Assembly: GCA_017937765.1 (NCBI GenBank)
Contig: JAGBCY010000014.1
Location: 1 to 51,617 of the forward strand
DNA from: Alistipes sp.
GTDB lineage: Bacteria; Bacteroidota; Bacteroidia; Bacteroidales; Rikenellaceae
Length of the DNA stretch: 51,617 nucleotides
Direction of reading: 5' to 3'
The position numbers and the translations under genes are program-made. Of the stretch, positions 1 to 9,206 are shown in pieces; position 1 is the stretch's first letter; each line of letters starts with the position of its first letter. The notes under the pieces are model-generated. The model ran no database searches, was not told where the DNA came from, and saw only the letters and a list, made by a program, of their open reading frames with translations.

Positions 1-312
1 AAGATGCTCGACCGTATGAACATCTCGCACCGTGCCGGCCACTTCCCACAGCAGCTCTCGGGAGGTCAGCAGCAGCGTGTGGCTATCGCCCGTGCCCTAG
101 TGTCGAACCCCAAGCTGATCCTTGCCGATGAGCCTACGGGTAACCTCGACTCGAAGAATGGTCAGGAGGTTATGACCCTGCTCAAAGAGTTGCATCAAGA
201 AGGCACAACGATTATTATGGTTACCCACTCGCAGCACGATGCCTCGTATGCAAGCCGTACCATCTGCCTCTTTGACGGTAAGATTGTAACCGATGTAAAG
301 TCAAGATTGTAG
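1..312 (+). CDS. ABC transporter ATP-binding protein, LolD/MacB type (3' end only)
   Basis: This is the C-terminal 103 codons of an ATPase that starts before the window. Visible are the ABC signature LSGGQQQR, the Walker B stretch [12 protein letters not shown] with the extended EPTGNLD typical of the LolD/MacB/FtsE class, and the H-loop MVTHS. It would hydrolyse ATP on the inner face of the membrane to drive the permease encoded 170 bp downstream on the same strand. That pairing is the usual Bacteroidetes MacB-like exporter arrangement. The N-terminal half with Walker A cannot be seen. The family call is secure; the substrate is unknown. Confidence 0.93.
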   Translation, partial: KMLDRMNISHRAGHFPQQLSGGQQQRVAIARALVSNPKLILADEPTGNLDSKNGQEVMTLLKELHQEGTTIIMVTHSQHDASYASRTICLFDGKIVTDVKSRL

Positions 313-319
313 AGAATTT

Positions 320-395
320 AGTGAGTTTAAGGAAATTAAGGAGTTTAGCTATTGTCACTATCTTCCCTAATCTCCCTAAATTCCCTAAACTCACT
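320..395. repeat. Inverted array of a 9-bp repeat (hairpin) between ABC genes
   Basis: The left arm (320-348) holds three head-to-tail copies of a 9-mer close to GARWTTAAG. The right arm (364-395) reads, on the other strand, as about four copies of GGARWTTAG. The arms can pair over about 28 bases with a loop of some 15 bases. It lies between the ATPase stop and the permease start, so it could attenuate or process the operon mRNA. It could also be a small dispersed palindromic repeat. Confidence 0.75.
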
Positions 396-482
396 ATAAA
401 ACCAAACCATAAGCACCCCAGGCTTGGACAGGTTTGACCGCCTCCCAAGCCACTAAAAAGACAAATTAAAAACTCAAACAAT

Positions 483-2909
483 ATGAAAATCGCATTCAAA
501 AACTTTCTAATGACCTTGCGAAGATACAAGGTCGCATCGCTGCTTAATGTGCTCGGGTTGACCCTCGCCTTTGTGGCGTTCTACATCATCGCTTCGCAGG
601 TGTGGTACACCCTCACATTCAACAGTGCGATAAAGGATGCTGACCGCACCTACATCATTTCGCCAAACTTTGGCAATGACCCTAACGATATACAATGGAG
701 TACCAACTCTCCGGGTATGGCGGCCTACGATGCTATTGCCAAGACACCCGAGGTGGAGGAGGCTTTCTCAATCAGCCCTTCTCAGTTGCCTATCCGTATA
801 TGGGTCAAGCGTAACGATTTGGATTACGACAAGTACACCGAGGAGATAAAAAGGGCTACGCCAAATACTCCTGATATGGCTGGTTTTGAGTGCATAGCAG
901 GCGACTTCTCACGACTTAAAGAGCCTAATACCGTTATAATGGCGGAGTCATTAGCCGAACTTATGGGTGTGGGCATTGGCGATAATATCTACCACGAGGG
1001 CGGATATTGGTTTAATGATGGCAAGCCCACGAACGAGCTTACCATAGTTGCGATATATGAGGATATGCCCAAGAACACGCTCTTCGGTAGTTGGAAGATT
1101 ATCAAGGGTGACGAGGGCGTATATACCACCGAGAACAACAACTGGAACTACTGCGCCTTTGTTCGTCTGCGTGAGGATGCCGACCCCGAGAATTTTATCA
1201 AGAACTTCAAGGATAGCTATGCCCAGTGGTTCTTGGGAATGGTCGAGGAGTGGATTGCCGAAGATCCCGAGGATGAGGCCTATGTGAAGGAGGAGATTGA
1301 GAATGGTGTGCATATCCTCGCCACACGCCTTGTGCGCATTGACGATATGTACTACCACGGTAACTTCCACGATGCTTTTGGCGCAACATTCGAGAGTGGC
1401 AAAATCTCTGCGCCAATCATCCTCACGGCTATCGCTCTGGTAATTGTCATCATCGCCTTTATAAACTTTGTAAACTTCTTCTTTGCCCTTGTACCTGTGC
1501 GTATGCGTGCGGTGAATATATGCAAGGTGTTCGGTGCAAGTCAGGGCACACTGCGCTGGAACTTCTTGTTTGAGGCTATCGGCTTGGTGCTTATCTCTAT
1601 GGCCCTTACCTTCTATCTGATGATAGCCATTCAAGAGAGCTTTATCACCCAATATGTAACTTGCTCGTTGGCTCTTGGTGATAATATTCCGGTGATTATG
1701 ATGATGGTAGGACTAATGATTCTGCTTGCCCTTGTTGCTGCGCTGTATCCTGCTTTCTACATCACTCGTTTCAATGCTTCATTGGGTGTGAAGGGAGGCT
1801 TTGCACAGTCGGCAACTGGTCGTCGTTTACGCTCTGTGATGGTGGGTGTGCAGTTCTCGGTAGCGATGATTCTTATTATCGTAACATCGGTATTCTTCCT
1901 CCAGTATCGCTATATGGTACAATACGACCTCGGATTTGAAAAGGAGAATATCGTAAACTTTGCCAGCAACGACCTTTATAACCACACTGAAACCGTCGTA
2001 GAACGAGTTATGCAGCACCCCGATGTCGTAGATGTTACATCCTCATATTTCAACATCTTTGGTGTAGGTCAGTCCACAAGTATTGAGAAAGATGGCAAGG
2101 AGGCTACGCTATATGTCAATTTTGTGCGCCATAACTTCCTTGATTTCTTCGGTCTAAAAGTCGTTGATGGTAAAAATTTCACTCCTTCTTCAGGAGAGCG
2201 TCGTGAGGCTATTCTATTCGCAAGCGTAGCGGAAGATATAGGCTGGGGCATTGATGAGAAGGTCTACGATAGTAAGGTTGTAGGTCTAATAAAAGATGTG
2301 CAGTTTGGCTCTGTCGGCAACCCTAACCAGTACCACGCATTAGTATGTCGCAATACAAATGACGGGCATAATAACTTCTATGTGCGCCTGCGTGCGGGAG
2401 CAGACATCGCTGCCTTTAATAAGTATATTGCGGAGTTATCTAAGGAGCTTGCTCCTACATCTGAAGCACCAGGATTGTACACACTTGATACCTGGATTGA
2501 GTGGCAGTATCGTGAGACAAAAAAGGTGATGATTCTTGTAGGTATGTTCGCCGTATTGGCAATCATCATCGCCCTGATGGGAGTCTTTGGCATTGTGATG
2601 TTTGAGACGCAGCACCGCCGCTCGGAGATTGCCGTACGAAAAGTTTACGGAGCGACAACCAGCCAAATAGTGAAGTTGCTTAACCTGCGTTATGTGTGGA
2701 TTGTAGGAGGTTGCTTTGTGGTGGCAGCACCCGTGGCGTGGTATATCACCTCACGCTGGTTAGAGTCGTTTGCCAACCGCATTTCACAGCCGTGGTGGCT
2801 CTATATCGTAGCCCTTGTCGTTGTCCTCGCCGTAACCGTAGGTCTTGTAACCCTCCGCTCGTGGAAGGCTGCAACCGAAAACCCCGCCGAGGTCGTGAAG
2901 AGTAACTAA
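483..2909 (+). CDS. ABC transporter permease, MacB/FtsX type
   Basis: An 808-residue inner membrane protein with the layout of Bacteroidetes MacB-like permeases. It has an N-terminal membrane segment (about residues 18-41), a large MacB-type periplasmic domain, then a first FtsX core starting near IILTAIALVIVIIAF with three membrane segments. A second periplasmic stretch follows, and a second FtsX core near MILVGMFAVLAIIIALMG. The motif AVRKVYGAT before the last segments is characteristic of FtsX permeases. With the upstream ATPase it should form an exporter or a mechanotransmission complex acting on periplasmic or outer-membrane substrates. The first ATG was chosen because the hydrophobic N-terminus follows at the expected distance. 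No substrate is indicated. Confidence 0.9.
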   Translation: MKIAFKNFLMTLRRYKVASLLNVLGLTLAFVAFYIIASQVWYTLTFNSAIKDADRTYIISPNFGNDPNDIQWSTNSPGMAAYDAIAKTPEVEEAFSISPSQLPIRIWVKRNDLDYDKYTEEIKRATPNTPDMAGFECIAGDFSRLKEPNTVIMAESLAELMGVGIGDNIYHEGGYWFNDGKPTNELTIVAIYEDMPKNTLFGSWKIIKGDEGVYTTENNNWNYCAFVRLREDADPENFIKNFKDSYAQWFLGMVEEWIAEDPEDEAYVKEEIENGVHILATRLVRIDDMYYHGNFHDAFGATFESGKISAPIILTAIALVIVIIAFINFVNFFFALVPVRMRAVNICKVFGASQGTLRWNFLFEAIGLVLISMALTFYLMIAIQESFITQYVTCSLALGDNIPVIMMMVGLMILLALVAALYPAFYITRFNASLGVKGGFAQSATGRRLRSVMVGVQFSVAMILIIVTSVFFLQYRYMVQYDLGFEKENIVNFASNDLYNHTETVVERVMQHPDVVDVTSSYFNIFGVGQSTSIEKDGKEATLYVNFVRHNFLDFFGLKVVDGKNFTPSSGERREAILFASVAEDIGWGIDEKVYDSKVVGLIKDVQFGSVGNPNQYHALVCRNTNDGHNNFYVRLRAGADIAAFNKYIAELSKELAPTSEAPGLYTLDTWIEWQYRETKKVMILVGMFAVLAIIIALMGVFGIVMFETQHRRSEIAVRKVYGATTSQIVKLLNLRYVWIVGGCFVVAAPVAWYITSRWLESFANRISQPWWLYIVALVVVLAVTVGLVTLRSWKAATENPAEVVKSN

Positions 2910-3229
2910 GATGGTATGATTCCCGCCAAAAGGATAATATACTTACCCATTGTGCGTTATATATTTAGCAAACATAGACTCCTTTGAGCGTAATATTTAT
3001 CCGTATTTTATGATGTTATCTGACGTAATTGGTTGCGGAACTATGAAATATGACAGAAGTGCAGTTTTCAAAATACAACGTTTTTTAGAAAAAAGTGACA
3101 ATAAATGCAATATTTTAACAGAAAAAACGTATCTTTGCTTGATAAAATGTTTTAATTGAGGCAAACGTAGAGGTAAACTTAAACGTAACTATTAGAATTT
3201 ATTTATATAACTTATTAATTATTAGATCT
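2910..3229 (+). promoter_or_regulatory. Intergenic region with promoter for the M16 protease
   Basis: This 320-bp AT-rich stretch has no convincing gene. A Bacteroidetes -7 box TATCTTTGC lies at 3130-3138, about 90 bp before the protease start, which implies a leader of about 85 nt. No clear -33 TTTG was found 20 bp upstream. No terminator hairpin was seen behind the permease. Confidence 0.6.
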
Positions 3230-6052
3230 ATGAGAAAACTGTTTTTCGCACTCGTAGCACTTATGATTGGTGTGACGAGTATCTATGCTCAGGATCCTAT
3301 GGCTCCGCTGCCTATGGACCCGGCAGTGCGCGTAGGTAAGCTCGACAACGGTCTTACTTACTACATCCGCCACAACGAGAAGCCTAAGGGTCAGGCCAGC
3401 TTCTACATCTACCACGATGTAGGTGCCGTTCAGGAGGATGATGACCAGCAGGGTCTTGCTCACTTCCTCGAGCATATGGCTTTCAACGGTACCAAGAACC
3501 TTCCCGGTAAGCAGCTTATCGAGAAGCTTGAGACCATCGGTGTTCAGTTCGGTTTGAACCTCAACGCCTTCACATCTTGGGATTGCACCCAGTATATGGT
3601 TATGGACCTTCCCGTTAACGAGGAGAATGTTGACCTTGCTCTTCTTATCCTCCACGACTGGTCGCAGTTTATCGCTCTTCAGCCCGCCGAGATTGATTCG
3701 GAGCGTGGCGTTATCAAGGAGGAGCTTCGTACGCGTGACGGTGCCGGTCTGCGTGCTCAGAACGATATGATTAAGAACTTGTTTAAGGGTTCTATCTACG
3801 AGCACCGCAACCTTATCGGTTACCTCGAGGGTCTTGAGTCGTTCGACCACGTAGCTTTGGAGAACTTCTACCACAAGTGGTATCGTCCTGAGTATCAGGC
3901 TATCGTTATTGTTGGTGACATCGACGTCGATCAGATCGAGTCAAAGATTAAGGCTTTGATGGCCGACATCCCCGCTTCGCCTGCCGATGCAGCACAGAAG
4001 GAGATTGTCACTGTTCCTGCAACCGAGGAGCCCATCATCTCTATCTTCTCGGATCCCGAGCTTACACAGTCAAGCGTTATGATGTTTGCGCGTCGTGAGG
4101 CTCTTCCTAAGGAGCTCAAGGGCACAATGGTAGGTTATTCGACCGACCTTATTTATAGCTTCGTTATGCAGATGATGAGCGCGCGTTTCGACGAGATCGC
4201 TCAGAAGGCTGATGCTCCTATCCTCGGCGGTGGTATGTCGGAGGGTGGCATCGGTATCTGCCCCACAATGGAGTCTACGATGTTCACGGCTACGGCTCAC
4301 GAGGGTCGCATCATCGACGCCTTCCGCACTATCTATACCGAGATGGAGCGTATGCGTCGCTTCGGCTTCACAGCAGGTGAGTTCGAGCGTGCCCAGCAGG
4401 AGATCTTGCGCCACGCCGAGCGTCAGTACACCAACCGTAATGATGTAGATAACGACAGCTATGCACAGCGTTACCTTAACCACTATGCTGATGGCTCGTC
4501 TATGATGGATGCCGAGACTGAGTGGCAGTTCGACCAGATGCTCATCAACAGCGTTACGGTCGATGATATCAACGCTGCATACTCGCAGCTCGTACGTCCT
4601 AACGAGAATCTCGTTATCCTTGCGCGCACACCCCAGAAGGAGGGTCTTGTGATTCCTACTGAGGAGGAGATTAAGGCTGTCATCGCAGAGGTATCAGCTG
4701 CAGAGCTCGAGGCCTATGCCGACAATACTGTTAAGAAGCCTTTGATCGACCCCGCTTTGAAGCTCAAGGGTTCGCCCGTTAAGGCTACTGCTGAGAACGA
4801 GTCACTCGGTTTCACGGAGTGGACTTTGAAGAACGGTATCAAGGTTGTTGTTCGTCCCTCTACATTGAAGGCTGACGAGGTATTTGTTAACGCTACATCT
4901 AAGGGTGGTTGCTCGATGCTTACTGATGAGGAGTACTACAACGGTGCATTCCTCGGTATGGTTATGGGCCAGTCGGGTATCTCGGAGTTCTCGGCTAACG
5001 AGCTTAACAAGCAGCTCGCTGGTAAGAGCGCGTACGCATCTATTGGCGTTGATTCGTATGAGCACGCTGTAAACGCTGGTGGTTCGCCTAAGGATATCGA
5101 GACTATCCTCCAGCTCGTTTACCTCAACTTCACAGCTCCTCGCTTCGACGAGACCGACCTTCAGAATATGAAGAATATGTATGTTCCCTACTTCAAGAAT
5201 ATGGAGTCGGATCCTAACTACATCGTAGGCCGCGAGTTCCAGAAGACTATCTACGGTGACCACGCACGTCGCCAGATAACCTCAGCAGCTCAGATCGAGG
5301 CTATCAACATCCCCGCTTTGCAGACTATCCACTCTAAGCTCTTCGGCTATGCTGATGACTTCCGCTTCGTTATCGCAGGTAACGTCGACCTCGAGACATT
5401 GAAGCCTCTTGTTGAGAAGTATATCGGTTCGCTTCCTACATCTAAGAAGGTCGAGTACGCTGTTGTTGACGATGGCGTTCGTTTCGCTGAGGGTGAGGTT
5501 ACCAACGACTTCCGCACACCTATGCAGCAGCCTAAGGTATCTGTACGCCTCGTTTACTCTGGCGATATGGAGGATAACGCTAAGAACCGTCTCATCGTTG
5601 ACCTCTTGACACGCGCGCTCGATTCACGCTATATGATCTCTATCCGCGAGGAGAAGGGTGGTACTTATGGCGTATCGGTTCAGGGTGGCATCGACGAGCA
5701 CCCCGTTGAGAAGTATATGGTGGCTATCGTGTTCGATACTAACGAGCAGCTCGCCGACGAGCTTATCGAGATCTGCGATAAGGAGATCCGTAAGATCGCT
5801 GAGGAGGGTCCCTTGGCTGACGACGTAGCTAAGTCTAAGGAGTTCTTGCAGAAGAACTACGCTAACGTCCTCGAGAACAACAGTGGCTGGATGTCAGCTA
5901 TCACTCGTTGGTACGAGGAGGGTTACAACTATAAGGAGCAGTACCTCGGTATCCTCGAGTCTGTAACTTTGGACGACGTTAAGGCATTTGCTCAGCAGAT
6001 GCTCGAGGATGGCAACCGCACATTGGTTGTTATGCGTCCTGAGGCTCAGTAG
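3230..6052 (+). CDS. Secreted M16 (pitrilysin-like) zinc metalloprotease
   Basis: A 940-residue protein with a signal peptide (about residues 1-21, ending SIYAQ) and two fused M16 halves, each of about 450 residues. The inverted zinc motif HFLEH is at residues 78-82, and the downstream acidic helix ERGVIKEELR provides the third ligand. The C-terminal half keeps the R-Y type substrate-binding motif (GGTYGVSVQGG). This full-length two-domain form of about 930-950 residues is common in Bacteroidetes and is thought to degrade peptides in the periplasm. Codon choice is strongly biased to GCT, GTT, AAG and GAG, like mdh in this window, which suggests high expression. The gene is monocistronic, flanked by its own promoter and a strong terminator. 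Confidence 0.93.
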   Translation: MRKLFFALVALMIGVTSIYAQDPMAPLPMDPAVRVGKLDNGLTYYIRHNEKPKGQASFYIYHDVGAVQEDDDQQGLAHFLEHMAFNGTKNLPGKQLIEKLETIGVQFGLNLNAFTSWDCTQYMVMDLPVNEENVDLALLILHDWSQFIALQPAEIDSERGVIKEELRTRDGAGLRAQNDMIKNLFKGSIYEHRNLIGYLEGLESFDHVALENFYHKWYRPEYQAIVIVGDIDVDQIESKIKALMADIPASPADAAQKEIVTVPATEEPIISIFSDPELTQSSVMMFARREALPKELKGTMVGYSTDLIYSFVMQMMSARFDEIAQKADAPILGGGMSEGGIGICPTMESTMFTATAHEGRIIDAFRTIYTEMERMRRFGFTAGEFERAQQEILRHAERQYTNRNDVDNDSYAQRYLNHYADGSSMMDAETEWQFDQMLINSVTVDDINAAYSQLVRPNENLVILARTPQKEGLVIPTEEEIKAVIAEVSAAELEAYADNTVKKPLIDPALKLKGSPVKATAENESLGFTEWTLKNGIKVVVRPSTLKADEVFVNATSKGGCSMLTDEEYYNGAFLGMVMGQSGISEFSANELNKQLAGKSAYASIGVDSYEHAVNAGGSPKDIETILQLVYLNFTAPRFDETDLQNMKNMYVPYFKNMESDPNYIVGREFQKTIYGDHARRQITSAAQIEAINIPALQTIHSKLFGYADDFRFVIAGNVDLETLKPLVEKYIGSLPTSKKVEYAVVDDGVRFAEGEVTNDFRTPMQQPKVSVRLVYSGDMEDNAKNRLIVDLLTRALDSRYMISIREEKGGTYGVSVQGGIDEHPVEKYMVAIVFDTNEQLADELIEICDKEIRKIAEEGPLADDVAKSKEFLQKNYANVLENNSGWMSAITRWYEEGYNYKEQYLGILESVTLDDVKAFAQQMLEDGNRTLVVMRPEAQ

Positions 6053-6064
6053 TCTGCGAACTTG

Positions 6065-6104
6065 CAAAAGAAAAAGGAGTGCAATTGCACTCCTTTTTCT
6101 TTTG
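6065..6104. terminator. Perfect 40-bp palindromic bidirectional terminator
   Basis: A perfect palindrome centred at 6084/6085. A GGAGTGCA/TGCACTCC core is flanked by A-rich and T-rich arms, so either strand gives a GC stem followed by a T tract. It ends the M16 gene on the plus strand and can also stop minus-strand read-through. Confidence 0.92.
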
Positions 6105-6265
6105 TGGCGACGAGTAGGCTGTGTGTGCTGCAACGGGTGGATTGTGTGGCGGTGGGTGACTGCGAGTGTGGTAGCACACCGACTATGTGAGGAGATAGGG
6201 TAGTAAGTGGTAGATAGAGACACACTATGGGGTACTCTCCGCTCCCGCAAACAGGGTAGCTAAGC

Positions 6266-6302
6266 AAAAAGACGAACGGACGTGCAAAGCATCCATTCGT
6301 CT
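6266..6302 (-). terminator. Terminator of the zeta-like operon
   Basis: On the minus strand an 11-bp stem with one mismatch (arms 6270-6280 and 6292-6302) is followed by TTTTT. It lies 69 bp beyond the stop of the 54-codon ORF. The rest of the non-coding stretch 6105-6370 shows nothing recognisable. Confidence 0.75.
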
Positions 6303-6370
6303 ATGTTGCATCGGTGGTCGAAGCCACCCATCTAATTTCGCGCAAGCCCCCCTCCTTGTGTTATTGTCGC

Positions 6371-6535
6371 CTATTGTTCGCGAAGCTGGTCGGGTGTGAG
6401 GCGCACAACCTTACCGTCGCGCACAACAACGAGGTCGCCATTCTCGCGACGTGTGCGCTCGATAAGTCTACGCTGGGCAAGAAGGATGCCGGCGTCGATG
6501 CGCTCCTGAAGTTCTCTTATCTCAAACTCACTCAT
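6371..6535 (-). CDS. 54-aa protein overlapping the zeta-like kinase gene, candidate antitoxin
   Basis: Its ATG lies inside the last codons of the zeta-like gene. The two overlap by 8 bp in different frames (ATGAGTGA), a classic translational-coupling arrangement. The product is small and highly charged: a predicted helix MSEFEIRELQERID, a basic helix with RRLIERTRRENG, then a likely beta hairpin DLVVVRDGKVVRLTP. Short proteins with a similar VVxxDGKVxxxxP ending sit next to short zeta-family kinases in other bacteria as far as I recall, but I cannot name a family. Codon use matches its neighbours. The antitoxin role is inferred only from position, size and charge; the downstream position is unlike the classical epsilon-zeta order. 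Confidence 0.72.
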   Translation of the reverse strand: MSEFEIRELQERIDAGILLAQRRLIERTRRENGDLVVVRDGKVVRLTPDQLREQ

Positions 6536-7100
6536 AACTCAAAATCTTTTGATAAGCTAACGGGTCAACGACCTCTTTTATTTCGCCCTTCGACCCATAT
6601 GCCACCTTTTTTACACCCTCGGCCGTCGAGTTGTCGTAGATTACCCAGTAGTCGCAGATGGGGATATAGAGCTTGGTGAGATTACGCATACTGCTCTCGT
6701 AGCGTCGACAAATGGTGTTTGTCGGGATATTATGACCTCCGAGGCTCACGCGCTTAGCAACACGCTCGATAGCTTGCTCAGGCGTAGGAAGCCAGAAGTA
6801 CAGGAGCGACACGAAGTAGCCACGCTCGTGGGCGCGGTCGACAAATTTCTGATATGTACGTGTCGAAAGTGTTGTTTCGAATGCGAAGTCTGCACCCTCT
6901 TCCAGTAGGTCGTTTATGCGCCTAAGCATCAGACGTCCCGCCTCGATAGCCATACTATCGGGGTTGAAGGGCGAGAGGCCGCGGGCAATCTCATCGGCGT
7001 TGACAAACTCGTGACAATGGAGCAACTCGGGCAACATAGTGTATGATGCCGTGGTCTTGCCTGCGCCGTTGCAGCCCGCTATGATGTAGAGCTTCTGCAT
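6528..7100 (-). CDS. Zeta-toxin-like P-loop kinase
   Basis: A 190-residue P-loop kinase. Walker A is GCNGAGKTT near residues 9-17. NADEIARGLSPF is the conserved zeta-family substrate-side motif. FETTLSTRTY follows at the Walker-B-like position, and the basic helix AIERVAKRV matches the lid arginines. Canonical zeta toxins phosphorylate UDP-N-acetylglucosamine and are about 280 residues long. This short form lacks the C-terminal extension, so its substrate is open. It has its own promoter (7134-7141) and terminator, and its stop overlaps the small downstream ORF. It could be a toxin or a housekeeping small-molecule kinase. Confidence 0.85.
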   Translation of the reverse strand: MQKLYIIAGCNGAGKTTASYTMLPELLHCHEFVNADEIARGLSPFNPDSMAIEAGRLMLRRINDLLEEGADFAFETTLSTRTYQKFVDRAHERGYFVSLLYFWLPTPEQAIERVAKRVSLGGHNIPTNTICRRYESSMRNLTKLYIPICDYWVIYDNSTAEGVKKVAYGSKGEIKEVVDPLAYQKILSYE

Positions 7101-7133
7101 AATCTTCCTGCTTTAGCTATGATAGCTTTGAGG

Positions 7134-7141
7134 CAAAGGTA
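7134..7141 (-). promoter_or_regulatory. Promoter of the zeta-like operon
   Basis: The minus strand reads TACCTTTG, the Bacteroidetes -7 box, 33 bp before the ATG. A TTTGG about 20 bases upstream fits the -33 element. The toxin-like pair is therefore transcribed independently of the reductase gene upstream. Confidence 0.65.
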
Positions 7142-7184
7142 GAAAATTTTATATTAATAACCAAATAATTTTGCCAAAATGGGA

Positions 7185-8159
7185 CTATTCTCCCAGCCAG
7201 CGCATCGTATCTACGCCATCGGCATAGTCCCAGAGAGTGGGGTATTGAGCACGACCAAAGGGCACCGCACCCGCAATCGCAGCGTGCGAGACTATACACT
7301 GGAGGCTTTCGGCGTTGGCCTCGATCCACTCACGTACCTCGTCGAGGGTGTCGTACTCGCGGATGGTGACAACGGCTATACGCATAGGGAAATCCTCCGC
7401 GTGGAGCGTGACGAATGCCCCGTGGTAGGTATAGCTTGCGTGTTGCAGCTCGAGGAGTGCCACGGTCGATCGTAGCCCGCCACGTAGCTTGGGATTGACT
7501 GGCTCGGTTGTGGGGAGCCGTAGCTCCGAGCCGCGCGGCACGAAGAGCATAGCTACCGAGCGGCATCCGAGGCCCGAGTATGCCGTGATGTCGGTCTCGA
7601 GGCCGCGTAGCTCCTCCTCCGTCTCTGCGCCATCGAGGATGGCTATCGAGTGGCGGCTGCCGCGTAGCAGTGCACGTGTCGATGAGAAGTGCTCGCGGAA
7701 GTAGCGGTTAGCATCGTCGCCTCCCGTGGCGATGGCCATATCGTATACCTCGCTGGGCGAGTAGTCGTGGATCGGGACTGTGGGGTCTATTTCTCTTAGT
7801 GTCGCTGCGATAAAGTCCATAAGCACACGATCCTTGCTCGAGGGTTTTATGTGGCAGGCGTGCCCCGCTGTGAGTACGCAGAGGAGGTCGAAGAAGCCGA
7901 CAAGCGGTATGTTACCCGCCATTATGACAGCCACACGCTTGGGCCTCGAGACCGTGGGGTAGTGTTCGAGCCACGCCTCGAGTTGCTCGCGTGAGAGCAT
8001 CTCACTGCGTATGGCATCCACGGCACGAATGATATCCTCGCGCGTGAACCAACCATTTGCCTCGACGCTTTGTGCGATGAGTCTCTCGCTCTCGGGCGTC
8101 TTGCCGAAGTCGCGAAGTCGCTCTCCAAGCCTGCAAAATAGCTCTAATCTGTCGATCAT
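7185..8159 (-). CDS. Acyl-CoA reductase, LuxC-like
   Basis: A 324-residue member of the LuxC/acyl-CoA reductase branch of the aldehyde dehydrogenase superfamily. It has the NAD(P)-binding stretch VAVIMAGNIPLVGFFD, the coenzyme region GHACHIKPSSKD, and the putative nucleophile Cys in SGLGCRSVAML. It is shorter than the luminescence LuxC proteins (about 480), as is usual for the Bacteroidetes form, whose in vivo role is not established. It starts 8 bp after the lipoprotein gene upstream on the same strand, so the two are probably co-transcribed. The last residues overlap no other gene. Confidence 0.82.
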   Translation of the reverse strand: MIDRLELFCRLGERLRDFGKTPESERLIAQSVEANGWFTREDIIRAVDAIRSEMLSREQLEAWLEHYPTVSRPKRVAVIMAGNIPLVGFFDLLCVLTAGHACHIKPSSKDRVLMDFIAATLREIDPTVPIHDYSPSEVYDMAIATGGDDANRYFREHFSSTRALLRGSRHSIAILDGAETEEELRGLETDITAYSGLGCRSVAMLFVPRGSELRLPTTEPVNPKLRGGLRSTVALLELQHASYTYHGAFVTLHAEDFPMRIAVVTIREYDTLDEVREWIEANAESLQCIVSHAAIAGAVPFGRAQYPTLWDYADGVDTMRWLGE

Positions 8160-8167
8160 AACTGCTG

Positions 8168-9124
8168 TTATTGTGCCTCGCTGATAGCGATGACGTTCTC
8201 TATCTGTGGTACGCTCGAGCCATCCTTGACAAGCACGCGCTTCTCGCTGTCGAGAAGGTAGAGCGACGGTATGGCTCGTAGGCTGTATAGCCGCTCCTCG
8301 GTGATGCGCATACCATCGTCGTAGGCGTTAATCCAACCTGCGGGAAGCTCACTGAGATACTCCCTCCAAGCAGCAATATCCTCGTCGGGATAGAGCGTGA
8401 TTATCTTTAGCGTGCCGCGCTCGTGGAGTTCGTTAAGGAGTGGCGACGCCTCCATCTCGTTGCGTATGTCGCGGCACATCGGGCAGCCCGGGTTGCTAAA
8501 CATAAGGATTGTGTACTCGGCCTCGATGTCGTGCAACTGCCCCTTGCGGCCATTGGCTAACGTGTAGGTGAAGTCAGTGGCTACGTTACCGAGGCGATTT
8601 TTACGTGCTATTTCGAGGTCGTAGGTCGGGGCTATGCGGTCATACTCGTCGTAGAGCGGCGACTCGGCAAGCACCTCTAAGATGGGGATGTAGTACTCGT
8701 CGTTGCGGTAGGGTGAGTTGGGGTCGTGGAGCACTATCTCCGTAACCGTGGCAAATAGGTCGAGCACCTGACGACTCGCCTCGGCACGGTGCATAAGATC
8801 TCGAAGCAACGAGTCTGCACGCTCGGCCGGGATGAGCATCACGTAGTCGGCCATAGCGTAGACTAAATCAACCGTGTCGTACTCCGTGACACGCTCGCCA
8901 ATGCCGAAGTCGAAGTCGTCCCAGTACTCCTCCACGGCGCGCAGGTACTCCTCCTCGGAGCTTATGGCATAGGGATTCTCCACGCTACGCTCCATACGGC
9001 GTGTGCCGGGGGCATAGCTCTTCTCGATGGTGTCGGCATTGGCGGCCTTCTGCTTTTGTGTTGTGCGCGGTCCGCAACCAGCCATAAGAAGTACGAATGC
9101 GAGGATGTAGAATAGTTGTCGCAT
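8168..9124 (-). CDS. Thioredoxin-fold lipoprotein (DUF5106-like plus AhpC/TlpA-like domain)
   Basis: A 318-residue protein with a lipoprotein signal (lipobox LMAGC, Cys17), so it should be anchored in an envelope membrane. The middle part resembles the helical DUF5106 region found before thioredoxin domains in Bacteroidetes. The C-terminal half (from about residue 190) is a thioredoxin-like domain with the redox motif CPMC within FSNPGCPMCRD and a cis-Pro region RAIPSLYLLD. A role as a periplasmic disulfide reductase, akin to TlpA, is inferred. It lies between argS and the LuxC-like gene, all on the minus strand. Start chosen at the ATG directly before the signal peptide. Confidence 0.85.
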   Translation of the reverse strand: MRQLFYILAFVLLMAGCGPRTTQKQKAANADTIEKSYAPGTRRMERSVENPYAISSEEEYLRAVEEYWDDFDFGIGERVTEYDTVDLVYAMADYVMLIPAERADSLLRDLMHRAEASRQVLDLFATVTEIVLHDPNSPYRNDEYYIPILEVLAESPLYDEYDRIAPTYDLEIARKNRLGNVATDFTYTLANGRKGQLHDIEAEYTILMFSNPGCPMCRDIRNEMEASPLLNELHERGTLKIITLYPDEDIAAWREYLSELPAGWINAYDDGMRITEERLYSLRAIPSLYLLDSEKRVLVKDGSSVPQIENVIAISEAQ

Positions 9125-9172
9125 AGCTTATTTATATATGACACATCTCCCCAGTCTCGGGAGTATAAAATA

Positions 9173-9195
9173 AGTGCCCCGATAATCGAGGCACT
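9173..9195 (-). terminator. Likely terminator behind argS
   Basis: The minus strand can pair AGTGCC.CG with CG.GGCACT (arms 9187-9195 and 9173-9181) and then runs into TATTTTATA. The hairpin is short and may only attenuate, because the lipoprotein gene follows within 50 bp and no separate promoter is evident. Confidence 0.55.
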
Positions 9196-9206
9196 CAACA
9201 TTCTCT

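Noticed and set aside
2950-3159. 69-codon plus-strand frame before the M16 gene
   Set aside because: It covers the promoter region, has AT-driven composition and no family features.
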